From Actinoplanes sp. NBC_00393 (lineage in GTDB: Bacteria > Actinomycetota > Actinomycetes > Mycobacteriales > Micromonosporaceae), in NCBI RefSeq assembly GCF_036053395.1, contig NZ_CP107942.1:3996501-4060500 (forward strand): a stretch of DNA of 64,000 nucleotides, written 5' to 3'. Under the pieces are notes generated by a model. The model did no database searches and had not been told where the DNA came from. It saw only the letters and a program-made list of their open reading frames with translations. Position numbers and translations under genes: made by a program. Positions 34,500 through 44,248 of this stretch are shown here, piece by piece (the stretch's first letter is position 1; each line of letters starts with the position of its first letter).

Positions 34500-37169
34500 G
34501 TGCGCATCACTGATCCGATCGCCGCCCTGCCGGAGATTCCGTTCGCGGCCACCGAGGACCTCGACCGGATGATCGTGGAGCTGGCCGATCCGGCGCTGCG
34601 GCCCACTCCGGCGCACCAGCTGGCCCGGGCGCAGTCACTCGGTGCCCGGTTCAGCCGCGACCACGATCCGGCGACTCTGGCGGCCGCGCTCCAGGCGTAC
34701 CGGGCCTGCTCCTATCGGGGGCAGGCCCGCGGTCTGGTGGGCCGGCAGCTCGTGATCCTGCTGCTGCAGGGCGGGCTGCTCGGCAGCCCGGTCGACGCGG
34801 CGCAGGTGCGGCAGCTGATCGACGACGCCGGCGACGACCCGGCGGTGCCCGGCACCACGGCCGTGCTGCACAGCATGGTCGACGTGTTCACCGGGTACGC
34901 CGACGACCCCGGCTTCGACCGGGCGGCGGCGCTGCGCCGGCTCGACGAGCTGGAACGCACCGTGCCGCCGGAGACCGTGTACGCGCGGATGCTGCCCACC
35001 TTCCGCACCGCGCTGTCGGTGAAACGCGGCGCCGAGGCCGGCAACCTCGCCGACGCGCAGGCGGCCGCCGAGCATGCCCGCGCGATGCTCGAGCGCGACG
35101 ACCTGGACCCGCGGCAGCGCAAGCTCGCCGAGACGATGCTGGTCGGCGCGGAGGCGCTGACCGCCGTCCAGCACGGCGAGATGGACAAGGCCACCAGCGC
35201 GCTGACCGCCATGACCGACATGGTCGACGAGCTGCCGCCCGACGACCCGGCGACCAGGGCGATGCGCCGGCTGATGACCGGCGCCACCGGTACCGCGTCG
35301 CCGGAGGACGCCGACCAGCCGGGTGTGGCCGGCGCCGAACGGGCCTGGCGGCTGCTGACCGCCGCCTCCGGCATCCTGCAGCCGGCCGTGCAACGCAAGG
35401 ACCCGCAGGGCATCGCCCGGGGGGTGCGCATGCTGCGCGAGGCCGACGAGGTGGCGCCGCCGGGCTACGTGCACCGGCCGATGATCCTCGGCATGCTCGG
35501 CCAACTGCTGTGCATGCAGTACCAGCTCACCGGCGCCCCGGCCGCCCTGGACGAGGCGGTGCGGCGGCTGACCGGCGCGCAGCAGCTCGCCGGGCATCCC
35601 GGGCACCCGGTGTGGGCGCCGACCGCGCTCGCCTTGGGCATGGCGCACCGCCTGGCCGGCCGGCTGGCGAACAGCCGAGCGGAGGGGCACCGGGCGCTGC
35701 GCGGGCACGCCTGGTCGGTGCTGCTGCAGGCCGGGACCGCCAACGCGGCCGCCGCGGCCCGCGACGCCGCCGACGACGCGAAGCAGGTGGCCCGCTGGTG
35801 CCTGACCGACGGCGACCCGGCCGGGGCGGCCGCCGCGCTGGACTCCGGGCGCTGCCTGATGCTCTACGCCGCGACGGTCACCATGGACATCCCGGCCCGG
35901 CTGCGCAAACTCGGCCGCACCGACCTGCTCGCCCGGTGGCAGGGCGACGCGACCGACGCCGACGTGCGCGGCGAGGTGCTCGCCGCGCTCACCGGCGGAC
36001 CGGTCACCGAGACCGCGGTGCCCGACGTGCTGGACCCGCCGGCCGTGGACGAGATCGGCGCCGCGCTCACCGCCCTGCACGCCGACGTGCTGGTCTACCT
36101 GCTGCCCGCCGACGACCAGGGCGCGGGCTGCGCGGTGCTGGTTCCGGCCGGCAGCGTGACCGGGCGCCGGCCGGCCTACCTGCCGCTGCCCTCGCTGACC
36201 GCGACCGGGCTGGTCGGCCGGCACCTCGACGGGCTGGCGATCCGCGACGCGGGCGCGGTCGACGAGCCGGTCGAACCCGGCTGGCGCGACGAGCTGAACC
36301 GGCTCTGCGACTGGGCCTGGCGGTCCGCGATCGGCCCGCTGCTGGACACCCTGGACCGCTGGGCGATCGGCCGGGCGCCGCGGATCGCGCTGATCCCGAT
36401 GGGCGATCTCGCGGCGGTGCCCTGGCATGCGGCACGGGACCGCGACGGCACACGGGTGGTGCAGATCGCCACGTTCACGTACGCCGCCTCGGCCCGCCTG
36501 CTGTGCCAGGTCGCCGAACGGGCGCCCACCGCGGACCGGGCGCCCGCGCTGATCGTCGGCGACCCGACCGGCGACCTGCCGGCCGCGCTCGCCGAGGCGG
36601 CGGCGGTACGGTCCGCCTTCTACCCGGACGCCGCCCTGCTCGACGCCGGCGCCGCCACCCCGGAAGCGGTCCGCGGCTGGATGCTCGCCGGCGGCGGCGC
36701 GGTGCTGCACCTGGCCTGCCACGGCGCGACCGGCGCCGGCGTGGACGGCTCACACCTGCGGCTGGCCGGCGGGCAGCGGCTCACCGCCCGCGACATCCTG
36801 ACCGCCCGCCGCTCGACCACGATCGGCCTGGTCACCCTCGCGGCCTGCACGACCGGCGTGCCCAGCGGCGCCTACGACGAAGCGTTCAGCCTGGCCACCG
36901 CGTTCCTGGCGACCGGCGCCCGCAGCGTCGTCGGCTCACTGTGGCCGGTGCCCGACGACGCCACCTCACTGCTGATGTTCATGACCCACCACTACCTGCG
37001 GTCCGCGGGCAAACGGCCGATGGACGCGCTCAACCACGCCCAGCGGTGGATGCTCGACCCGGACCGCGCGATCCCGGCGACCATGCCCGCAGCGCTCAGT
37101 GCGCAGGTCGGGCGGCTCGACGGCGACGACGTGGCCGCGTGGGCCGGGTTCACGCACCACGGGCATTAG
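34500..37169 (+). CDS. CHAT-domain protein with helical-repeat N terminus (CHAT-1)
   Basis: 889 aa. The first 400 or so residues are amphipathic helices resembling TPR (for example DLADAQAAAEHARAMLERDD). The C-terminal CHAT peptidase domain holds the catalytic dyad: His741 in VLHLACHGATGAG and Cys783 in LVTLAACTTGVPSGAYDEAF. SLATAFLATGARSVVGSLWP and the final NHAQRWMLDPDR are hallmarks. CHAT proteases are caspase relatives and cleave partner proteins once a sensor is triggered. It is convergent with the second CHAT gene, overlapping it by four bases. GTG start with a leaderless -10. Confidence 0.9.
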   Translation: MRITDPIAALPEIPFAATEDLDRMIVELADPALRPTPAHQLARAQSLGARFSRDHDPATLAAALQAYRACSYRGQARGLVGRQLVILLLQGGLLGSPVDAAQVRQLIDDAGDDPAVPGTTAVLHSMVDVFTGYADDPGFDRAAALRRLDELERTVPPETVYARMLPTFRTALSVKRGAEAGNLADAQAAAEHARAMLERDDLDPRQRKLAETMLVGAEALTAVQHGEMDKATSALTAMTDMVDELPPDDPATRAMRRLMTGATGTASPEDADQPGVAGAERAWRLLTAASGILQPAVQRKDPQGIARGVRMLREADEVAPPGYVHRPMILGMLGQLLCMQYQLTGAPAALDEAVRRLTGAQQLAGHPGHPVWAPTALALGMAHRLAGRLANSRAEGHRALRGHAWSVLLQAGTANAAAAARDAADDAKQVARWCLTDGDPAGAAAALDSGRCLMLYAATVTMDIPARLRKLGRTDLLARWQGDATDADVRGEVLAALTGGPVTETAVPDVLDPPAVDEIGAALTALHADVLVYLLPADDQGAGCAVLVPAGSVTGRRPAYLPLPSLTATGLVGRHLDGLAIRDAGAVDEPVEPGWRDELNRLCDWAWRSAIGPLLDTLDRWAIGRAPRIALIPMGDLAAVPWHAARDRDGTRVVQIATFTYAASARLLCQVAERAPTADRAPALIVGDPTGDLPAALAEAAAVRSAFYPDAALLDAGAATPEAVRGWMLAGGGAVLHLACHGATGAGVDGSHLRLAGGQRLTARDILTARRSTTIGLVTLAACTTGVPSGAYDEAFSLATAFLATGARSVVGSLWPVPDDATSLLMFMTHHYLRSAGKRPMDALNHAQRWMLDPDRAIPATMPAALSAQVGRLDGDDVAAWAGFTHHGH

Positions 37170-40100
37170 CGGCCCTGATGGGTGAAGGCCGCCCAGGACG
37201 CGGGCGCGGCCAGCGCCGGGCCGATGACGTGGCCGCGCAGTTCGGCGGGCATCGCGCCGGGCGGCTCCCGCCGGGTGTCGAGCATCCAGAGCTGCGCGCG
37301 TCGCAACGCCTCCGCCGGGGTGCAACCACCCGTGTTGAGGTGATGGTGGACGAGGAACATCAGCACCGAGGTCTCCGCGTCCGGCACCTTCCACAGCGTG
37401 CCGAACGCGGTCCGGGCCCCGGCCGCCAGGAACGCGGTGGCCAGGCTGAACGCCTCGTCGTGCTGGCGGCCGGCGGCGCCGGTGGAGCAGCCGGCCAGGA
37501 ACACCTGCTCGATCTCCAGTTCGGCGGTGCGGGACGCCTCGATCAGCTCCTGCGCGGTCAGGTCGCCGCCGGCCAGCCGCAGCCGGGCCGCGGTCGGATG
37601 GTCCGGGTCGGCGTGGCCGTGACAGGCCAGGTGCAGCAGCGACGGTCCGGGGGCGGCCTCGGCGATCCAGTCCAGCACCTGCTTCGGGGTGCCGGAGCCG
37701 GCGGAGCGGCCGAGGAACAGCCCGTCGGGGTAGAAGGCCCGGCCGATGGCCCGGGCCTCGACACCGGCGTACGGCAGGTCGCCGGTCGGGTCGCCGACGA
37801 TCAGCACGGACTTGACGGCCCGCGCCGGTTCCCGGGCGCTGTCGATGAAGGCACGGGCGGAGATCGCGTACGACACGACGGCATCCTCGACGACATAGCG
37901 GCGCCGGCCGTCCTGCTGCCGGTAGGCGGCGTGCCACGGGACCGCGGACAGCGCGCCGGTGGGCACGAGCACGAGCCGGATCGGGCGCTCCGGGGTGCCG
38001 GTGCCGGTGTGCCGCAGCAGGGCCGCCATCGCCGCCGACCACGCCCAGCTGAACAGGCCGTCCGGGTCCTCGGCGGCGGGCGGCTGCTCGCCGGTGACCT
38101 CGCCAGCGTCGCGGGCGGCCCGGACCGCGGTGTGCCGGGCCAGCATCGACCGGGGGCCGACGATCAGGCCGGGCAGGATCAGGGTGGCCGCCTCCCCGTC
38201 GGCCGGCACGATCACCACCGCGCCGGGTGACTCGGCGGTCGCCGGCATCAGGTAGACCAGCGCATCGTGGCCGGTCGTGGCGAGTGCGGCACGGATGTCG
38301 GCGGTCGAGGCGGGCTGCGGGGCGTGCAGGTCGAGGGCGCGCAGCACACGCGTACGCAGATGATCCGGAACCTCGAAGGCGGTGCCCGCCGACCGCAGCG
38401 GGTTACCGGTGACCAGGTCGCGGCCGTAACCGGCGGATTCCCGCCACTGCTCGGCGAGCTCCGGATGACCGGCCGCGGTCAGCTGGTCGGCGATCGTGCG
38501 GGAAGCGGTCGCGGCCTGCAGAACCAGCGCGCGCCCGGCGTCGAGGGCGGCGACCAGGTCCTCGGTCGCGGCGTCCTGCAGGCACCAGCCGGCCACCCGC
38601 CGGGCCTTGTCACCGGCGTCGGCGGCGGCCAGGACCGCGTCGTCGGTGCCCGACTGCAGCAGCACCTGCCAGGCGAAACTCTGCAGCGCGGACAGACCCC
38701 ACCGGCGGGAGTCGGCCCGGTCCCCACCGGCCAGTTGGCGCAGCGCCTCGGCCCGGTTCAGGGCGAACGACGCCCACTGCGGGTGCTGCGGACCGCCGAC
38801 CAGGGCCAGGCCCGCGTCGGCCCACGCCAGAAGCTGATCGGCGGCGTGCTGGTCGCCCGGTTCGTCACGCAGCAGCGCCGCCCCGGTCAGCCCGCCCAGC
38901 TCGAGCAGCACCGGACGGATCGCATGCTCGGCCGGCAGGACGTCGAGCAGCTCGTTGATCCGGCCGATGCACTCGCGCATCGTGTCGACGTCGTGCCGCA
39001 CGACGGCCGCGTGCACCGGGCCGAACAGGGCCAGGAATGCGCGATCCAGCACCGCCCGGCCGCCCTCCGCGACCGGTGAGTGATCAACCGGCCGGTACGC
39101 CCCGTCGCGGCCGTCGATCACCGACTCCAGGGCCGCGAGCAGCGGCATCACCGTGTGCCGCGTCAGGTACGACGGGTTGGTGTCCCGCAGCCGCTGGAGT
39201 CTCGGGCGCAGTTGCTCGACCGCGCTCAGATCGCCGTGCCGGGCCCGGTCGATCAGCTCCATCGTGTCGCCGATCTCGCGACCGTCCGGATCGTCGCGGG
39301 CCCGCAACTGGTCGACGGCGGCCCGCAGCATCCGCCGGTCGCCGCTGCGCACCGCAGTGGACAGCAGGAACATCGGCGCGACGTTACGCACCGACTGGTG
39401 GGCCTCGGATTTCGGCTCGTACAGCTGCAGGCCGCGCAGCAGCTTCGTCATTGACTCTTCCGGCACCGCTACGCCGCGCTGGGTCGCGTCCGCGTGCTGG
39501 GCGACCGCGTCGAGCCCGTCCAGGTGCTCGTCCCAGCCGGGCGGTTTGTTCGGCATGCTGCGCCCGACGGCAACCATCCGCACCAGCCAGCCGGTGTCTA
39601 TCGTCTCGGGATGCGACCACCAGCCGAACGTGGCACTCAGCCCCATGATGACGGCCAGCCGGACGCGCGCCTCCTCCGCACCCACCCCGCTCTCCCAGAC
39701 CGCCCGGGCCGCGGCGACTTGGTCCACCATGTCGCTCGCGCTCGGCGGCGCGTTCTGCTGGTCCCGTTCGGCCTCGATCTCGATGAGCTCGCGGGTCACG
39801 CCGAGCCGCTGCGCATAGGCGTAGATCAGCCACTCCGGTGACGCCGTCTCCGCGATCGCCCGGTCCATCCACTTGCCGGCACGGCGCAGGTCGTCCTCGT
39901 CGCCGCCGAGTTCCCGGCGCAGCTGGTAGGCCAGGCCCAGCTCCCACCAGACCGGCTCGCCGCCGGCCACCGCCTGTTCGAGCAGCTCGATCGCGGCGCC
40001 GGCGCCGTCCCGGTCCTGCTGAAGCTCGGCGCGTTCGGCGAGCAACCGGCCGCAGGCGGCCTGGCCGGCCGGGTCGGTCACGGCGGCCAGGGCCGCCTGC

Positions 40101-40837
40101 CAATGCCCGATCGCCGCATCCAGGTCGTCCGGTTCGTCCCGCGAGTCCCACCTTTCCTGGTACGCGCAAGCGAGCGCCGACCGCACCTCGGGATGCTGCT
40201 GGTCGGTCGCCCGCAGACCGGCCCGGATCGCCCGGTCCAGGTCGTCGTCGCCCTCCGCCAGCTCCACGTGGGCCCGGCACAGATCCACGCACGCCTCGTC
40301 GTGATACGGCGACTCCGGTCCCAGGCTGTCCAGGGCCGGCTCCAGCACCCCGATCGCGGCCCGCAGGCAGTCGTCGTCCGCGTTCACCGCGAACACCCAG
40401 GTCAGGGCCAGCCCGTGCAGCAACCGGACGATCCCGGACGCCTCCCGGCCGGTGATCTCCGCGGCGATCCGGTCGATCTCGGCGGCCGCCGCACGGGCGT
40501 CCTCCTCGGTCGCGGTCGCCACGATCGCCTGATCCCGGTACGCCTCGGCCAGGATCAGCAGGATCTCGTCGCGGGCCTCACCGGGAGCCAGTTCGCCGGC
40601 CGCCCACCGGGCGTGCACGATCGCGCCGGTCCAGTCGTCCGGGTCACCGCCGCGACGGGCCCGTTCCTGGTACGCCAGCGCCAGGCACCGCAGCCACCAG
40701 AGGCTGTCCGCATGCCCGGGCGCCGTGTCGAGCGCCGCCCGGAAGTGATCGATGGCCCGGCCCAGGTGGGCCAGGTCCGGGTCCTCGTCGTAGCGGTTCA
40801 GCCAGAACTCGCCCTGTTCCCCATCGGCCGCGATCAT
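37166..40837 (-). CDS. CHAT-domain protein with long TPR-like array (CHAT-2)
   Basis: 1223 aa. The N terminus is a series of helical repeats beginning RYDEDPDLAHLGRAIDHFRA and continuing for about 800 residues (EPDDLDAAIGHWQAALAAVT). The C-terminal CHAT domain has His1073 (LHLACHGHADPDH) and Cys1117 (VFLAGCSTGAAGRQHDEAFS). Its DEAFSLATAF and GALRRAQLWMLD-like end closely parallel CHAT-1, so the two peptidase domains are related duplicates with different sensors. The ATG at 40837 overlaps the caspase stop (ATGA), so it is translated from the caspase operon. The longer frame upstream is antisense noise. Confidence 0.9.
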   Translation of the reverse strand: MIAADGEQGEFWLNRYDEDPDLAHLGRAIDHFRAALDTAPGHADSLWWLRCLALAYQERARRGGDPDDWTGAIVHARWAAGELAPGEARDEILLILAEAYRDQAIVATATEEDARAAAAEIDRIAAEITGREASGIVRLLHGLALTWVFAVNADDDCLRAAIGVLEPALDSLGPESPYHDEACVDLCRAHVELAEGDDDLDRAIRAGLRATDQQHPEVRSALACAYQERWDSRDEPDDLDAAIGHWQAALAAVTDPAGQAACGRLLAERAELQQDRDGAGAAIELLEQAVAGGEPVWWELGLAYQLRRELGGDEDDLRRAGKWMDRAIAETASPEWLIYAYAQRLGVTRELIEIEAERDQQNAPPSASDMVDQVAAARAVWESGVGAEEARVRLAVIMGLSATFGWWSHPETIDTGWLVRMVAVGRSMPNKPPGWDEHLDGLDAVAQHADATQRGVAVPEESMTKLLRGLQLYEPKSEAHQSVRNVAPMFLLSTAVRSGDRRMLRAAVDQLRARDDPDGREIGDTMELIDRARHGDLSAVEQLRPRLQRLRDTNPSYLTRHTVMPLLAALESVIDGRDGAYRPVDHSPVAEGGRAVLDRAFLALFGPVHAAVVRHDVDTMRECIGRINELLDVLPAEHAIRPVLLELGGLTGAALLRDEPGDQHAADQLLAWADAGLALVGGPQHPQWASFALNRAEALRQLAGGDRADSRRWGLSALQSFAWQVLLQSGTDDAVLAAADAGDKARRVAGWCLQDAATEDLVAALDAGRALVLQAATASRTIADQLTAAGHPELAEQWRESAGYGRDLVTGNPLRSAGTAFEVPDHLRTRVLRALDLHAPQPASTADIRAALATTGHDALVYLMPATAESPGAVVIVPADGEAATLILPGLIVGPRSMLARHTAVRAARDAGEVTGEQPPAAEDPDGLFSWAWSAAMAALLRHTGTGTPERPIRLVLVPTGALSAVPWHAAYRQQDGRRRYVVEDAVVSYAISARAFIDSAREPARAVKSVLIVGDPTGDLPYAGVEARAIGRAFYPDGLFLGRSAGSGTPKQVLDWIAEAAPGPSLLHLACHGHADPDHPTAARLRLAGGDLTAQELIEASRTAELEIEQVFLAGCSTGAAGRQHDEAFSLATAFLAAGARTAFGTLWKVPDAETSVLMFLVHHHLNTGGCTPAEALRRAQLWMLDTRREPPGAMPAELRGHVIGPALAAPASWAAFTHQGR

Positions 40838-42684
40838 CCCGGCACCACGGTGTGCACCGCAACCGTCGTGGCCGCCCAGTCGTACGCGTCGTCCAGGTCC
40901 GCGGAACCGGCGTCCCGGGTCATCCGGATCCGTTCCAGCACGCCCCGCCGCCCGGCCTCGTCCAGCGGCGGCTGCTCGAACGGGCGCCCGCTGAACTCGC
41001 ACTCCGCGACGATCAGCTTGAGCCAGTCGGTGGTGTGCCGGCCGGGCCGCGGCTCCTGCCCGCGGGGCAGGCTGAACTGCACCGGACGGCCGTTCAGGGC
41101 GGTGCCGCTGAGCCCGGCGCTGACGAACGCGCCGGGGAACAGGGCGGTGTGGATCCGGTAGCCGCTGGTCAGATCCAGCAGCACACACCACAGGTTGCGG
41201 TCGCTGGTGTTGTGCAGCCGCACGAACACGGTCGGCGCGGCCCACCCGCCGGCCTGCGGGCGGTACTCCAACCGGATCCGGCCGTCGGCGTCCACGGTGC
41301 GGGGCGGCCGGTGCAGCGGCGCGGCCCGTTCACCGGGATACGCGGGAACGATCTCCAGGCGTACCGCGCCGGCCAGCGGCGACACCGGGTTGCCCAGCGC
41401 CCGAGCGTGCCGCCACCGGGCGATGTGCTCGGCCGCGCGGACCGCCTGGGCAGGACCGTCCACTTCCGGCGCCAAGGGTTGCCCGTCGGTGCCGGCAAGC
41501 AGGATCCGGCCCGACCTTGTCACGTCGATGCGCAGGTCCGGCACGGACTGCTCGCCGGCCGCCAGCAGGTACGGGGAGCCGCTGATCAGGTCGGCGACGT
41601 CGGGGCCGGCCGCGACGGTCAGCGGTGGCTGGGCGAGACGGGTGAAGATCACCGGGTACTGCCGGTCCGGGTCCGGCGTCCACCCGTCCGGTGCCACGAT
41701 CGACCGGTCGGCCAGCACCGACACCACGTCCGCGGCGCGTACCGGGCCATCGCCCGCGACCGTGACCCGCATCGGCCCGGCGGCCACCGGCGGCAGGCCG
41801 TGGCAGCTGCCCGCGTCGATCTCCCAACGCCCGGCGAGGTGGCGCAGCGTGATCCCGGAAGCCGGCGGCCTCAGCGCGCCGCCGAGGAACGGCTGGTCGG
41901 CCGGTTCGTCGCCGGACAGCTGCGGCGCCTGCATCTGCACCCGGTCCTCGACCGCGCAGCGGGCCGCGGCCAGCACCTCCCGGTAGGTGGCGGACGGCCC
42001 GAGCTGGTCGAGCGCGCGCAACAGGGCCCAGGTGAACACGCCGCGCGGCTCACCCGAGTCGACCGGCATCTCGTGGGCCAGCTGGTCGCTGTGGCAGGCG
42101 GCGAGTTCGACCAGGTGGCTGTGCTCGGGCAGCGCCTGCCAGCCGTGCCGCAGCTCCGGGATGAGCGCCTCGGGTAGCGGGGCCCTGGTCGCCGGGGGGA
42201 TCCGGCGGGCCCGGGCGGCCGGTTCGGGCACCTCGCGGACGCCGCCGGCGGAATGACAGCTGTCCAGGATCGCGACCACGTGGCAGCCCCGGGCGGCCAC
42301 CGCGCCCAGCAGGACGGCGAGCTCCTTGTCGTACAGATCAGGGGTGTCGCCGTCGCGGGAGTCGGTGCAGACCAGGGTCTGCATCATGCCCGTCGACTCG
42401 GTGTGCCACAGCTGCGGCGGCACCGGCGCCTGCGAACCGTGCCCGGCGTAGAAGAACACCGCGGTGTCGCCGGCGCCGGCCCGGCCCAGGTGGTGCCGGA
42501 TGCTGTCGATGACGGCCTCGCGGGTGGCCTTGTCGTCGTGCAGCTCGACGGCGTGCAGGTCGTCCTCGGCGGTGCGCGAGCGCAGGTAGGCCAGCGCCGC
42601 GGCGGCGTCACCGCGGCAGCCGCGCAGCCCGGACACGGCACGGTAGGTGTCGATGCCGACGACCAGCGCGTACACGGCCGTCAT
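40834..42684 (-). CDS. Caspase-family (C14, metacaspase-type) peptidase
   Basis: 616 aa. The caspase domain covers about residues 1-260: YALVVGIDTYRAVSGLRGCR, the catalytic His82 in VFFYAGHGSQ and Cys143 in HVVAILDSCHSAGG. Dyad and surrounding Asp residues are intact, so an active Arg/Lys-type protease is expected. Residues 280-600 are unlike any family I know and look beta-rich (TVFVRLHNTSDRNLWCVLLD), possibly a sensing or partner domain. Start and stop overlap both neighbours by four bases, giving a three-gene translationally coupled operon (cyclase-like, caspase, CHAT-2). Confidence 0.92.
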   Translation of the reverse strand: MTAVYALVVGIDTYRAVSGLRGCRGDAAAALAYLRSRTAEDDLHAVELHDDKATREAVIDSIRHHLGRAGAGDTAVFFYAGHGSQAPVPPQLWHTESTGMMQTLVCTDSRDGDTPDLYDKELAVLLGAVAARGCHVVAILDSCHSAGGVREVPEPAARARRIPPATRAPLPEALIPELRHGWQALPEHSHLVELAACHSDQLAHEMPVDSGEPRGVFTWALLRALDQLGPSATYREVLAAARCAVEDRVQMQAPQLSGDEPADQPFLGGALRPPASGITLRHLAGRWEIDAGSCHGLPPVAAGPMRVTVAGDGPVRAADVVSVLADRSIVAPDGWTPDPDRQYPVIFTRLAQPPLTVAAGPDVADLISGSPYLLAAGEQSVPDLRIDVTRSGRILLAGTDGQPLAPEVDGPAQAVRAAEHIARWRHARALGNPVSPLAGAVRLEIVPAYPGERAAPLHRPPRTVDADGRIRLEYRPQAGGWAAPTVFVRLHNTSDRNLWCVLLDLTSGYRIHTALFPGAFVSAGLSGTALNGRPVQFSLPRGQEPRPGRHTTDWLKLIVAECEFSGRPFEQPPLDEAGRRGVLERIRMTRDAGSADLDDAYDWAATTVAVHTVVPG

Positions 42685-43937
42685 GCGCCGCTCCCGGCCA
42701 CGTAGACCCAGGCCTGCTCGCGGAAACCCTTCGCCGGAAGATCGACCAGGACCGGGCGGAAGGCCGCGGGCGGTGGGAACTCGCCGGTGGTCAGCACGTC
42801 GCTGTAGAGCACATCGGGTACGCCGAGCACGTAATCGGCGTACCGATGCTCACTGAGCGCGGTCCGGACCGGCGCGCAGTCCAGGATCCGGTGCACGGCG
42901 ATCGCGGCCCGGCCCACCCAGCCGTTGTCCGCCTCCCGGACCAGCCCACGGTGCAGCGCCACCCGCAGCCGCAGCCGGTCACCGGAGCGGGTGGCGTTGT
43001 GGGCGGCCAGTTGCTCCGCGACCGAGCGCATCAGCCGGGGCAGCGCCGCCGCCTCGTCCAGGCCCACCGGCAGCACGGTGAACTGCCCGTCGCCCTGCGG
43101 CTGCGGGGCTACCGCCGACGGGTCCACGCCCGCCGCGGTCCGGGCGGTGGCGAGGATCCGGACCAGGTCCTGCTGGGCCTGCACCGCGGCGTCGGGCCCG
43201 AGCCTGCTGTAGCCGGAGATGTCGGCGGCCATGCAGAGCCGCACGGCGGCGGACCGGCCGGCCGGGGCACCCGGGGCCGCGACGGTGAACGGGATCCGCT
43301 CGGCGCTCGTGGCACGCCGCCGCGCCGGGCCGGTCAACTCCACCTCGGCCTCGATGCTGCCGTGCAGTTCGGCGGCACCGGGCGGCAACTCGATCAGCGC
43401 GGAGCCGCCGTAGGTGCGCGGCAGCAGCGGGGTGGCCCGGCGATCGGTGTAGTGCCAGCCGAACCGGGAACTGAGCGTCCCGCTGGTCCGGGCGGCCGGA
43501 CGGTCGGTGCGCACACCGAGGCGGCGCAACAGGGCGGCCCGGACGCTGCCGGCCGCGCGGTCGGCGACGGCGGTGGCCGCGCCGTCGGGCAGCAGACCGA
43601 ACGCGTCGCCGCAGGAGTGCACCTGCACCGCCACCACACCGGAGCCGGCCAGGTCGACGGTGAACCGGGCGGCCGCGTACCGGTGACCGGCGGGCGGCAC
43701 GTCGAGGTCGAAGGCGAACAGCGCGCCGGCGTAGCGGGCGCCGGTCGCCGCGGCCCGGCCCCGCAGCACCGGCGGCAGGTCGGCGGCGGGCAGCGGATAG
43801 AGCAGCGGACGGCCGCACCGCAACGCCAGCGACAACTCGTCGTCACCCCGGCTGCCGGAATCGATCAGTCGTGCGTCGGAGAGCACCTCATCCGTTCGTA
43901 TTAATTCGTCCAGCTGCGGGGCAACGTCGGCGAGCAT
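42681..43937 (-). CDS. Nucleotidyl-cyclase-like protein with eroded active site
   Basis: 418 aa. The C-terminal half resembles a class III cyclase: CMAADISGYSRLGPDAAVQA has the first metal Asp, and QPQGDGQFTVLP the second. But the substrate-recognition Lys before GD is Gln here. The usual N-x-A-A-R-L block reads GRAAIAVHRILD, without the Asn. So it is more likely a nucleotide binder or sensor than an efficient cyclase. The first 200 residues are a separate domain with no recognised family. The ATG at 43937 is preferred because AGAGGG lies five bases upstream; the ATG at 43952 lacks one. First gene of the leftward operon. Confidence 0.72.
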   Translation of the reverse strand: MLADVAPQLDELIRTDEVLSDARLIDSGSRGDDELSLALRCGRPLLYPLPAADLPPVLRGRAAATGARYAGALFAFDLDVPPAGHRYAAARFTVDLAGSGVVAVQVHSCGDAFGLLPDGAATAVADRAAGSVRAALLRRLGVRTDRPAARTSGTLSSRFGWHYTDRRATPLLPRTYGGSALIELPPGAAELHGSIEAEVELTGPARRRATSAERIPFTVAAPGAPAGRSAAVRLCMAADISGYSRLGPDAAVQAQQDLVRILATARTAAGVDPSAVAPQPQGDGQFTVLPVGLDEAAALPRLMRSVAEQLAAHNATRSGDRLRLRVALHRGLVREADNGWVGRAAIAVHRILDCAPVRTALSEHRYADYVLGVPDVLYSDVLTTGEFPPPAAFRPVLVDLPAKGFREQAWVYVAGSGA

Positions 43938-44248
43938 CAATTCCCTCTTCATATCTGGACGCCGGGATCGGCAGCATCCTCGCACGCGCTTCGAACCCGA
44001 ACAAGAAACAATTCGGGATCGGTGCCGATGATTTTGATCAACACGCTTACCCGTACCGGACGACCACCGTGGACTGGTACTTTCGGCCGACCCGGGCGGC
44101 CGATCGGCGACCTGGAGCACGCTGACGGATATCCCCTTCCGGATGATCTCGAGCGTCGCCGGATCCCATCCTCCAAAGTGCTCTGGTGCTCGCCATAAAT
44201 GCGCTGTTACGCTCACCGCCGGATTAGCATCCCGCCCCCTGGAGTGAA
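43938..44248. promoter_or_regulatory. Divergent promoter region of the caspase/CHAT and AAA+ operons
   Basis: This 311-bp gap is more AT-rich than its surroundings and separates the two operons. TAGCAT at 44225-44230 fits a -10 for the rightward unit, and GGAGTG at 44241 is its ribosome site. I see no gene in it; an antisense frame through it is unsupported. Shared control of both operons is likely but not shown. Confidence 0.5.
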
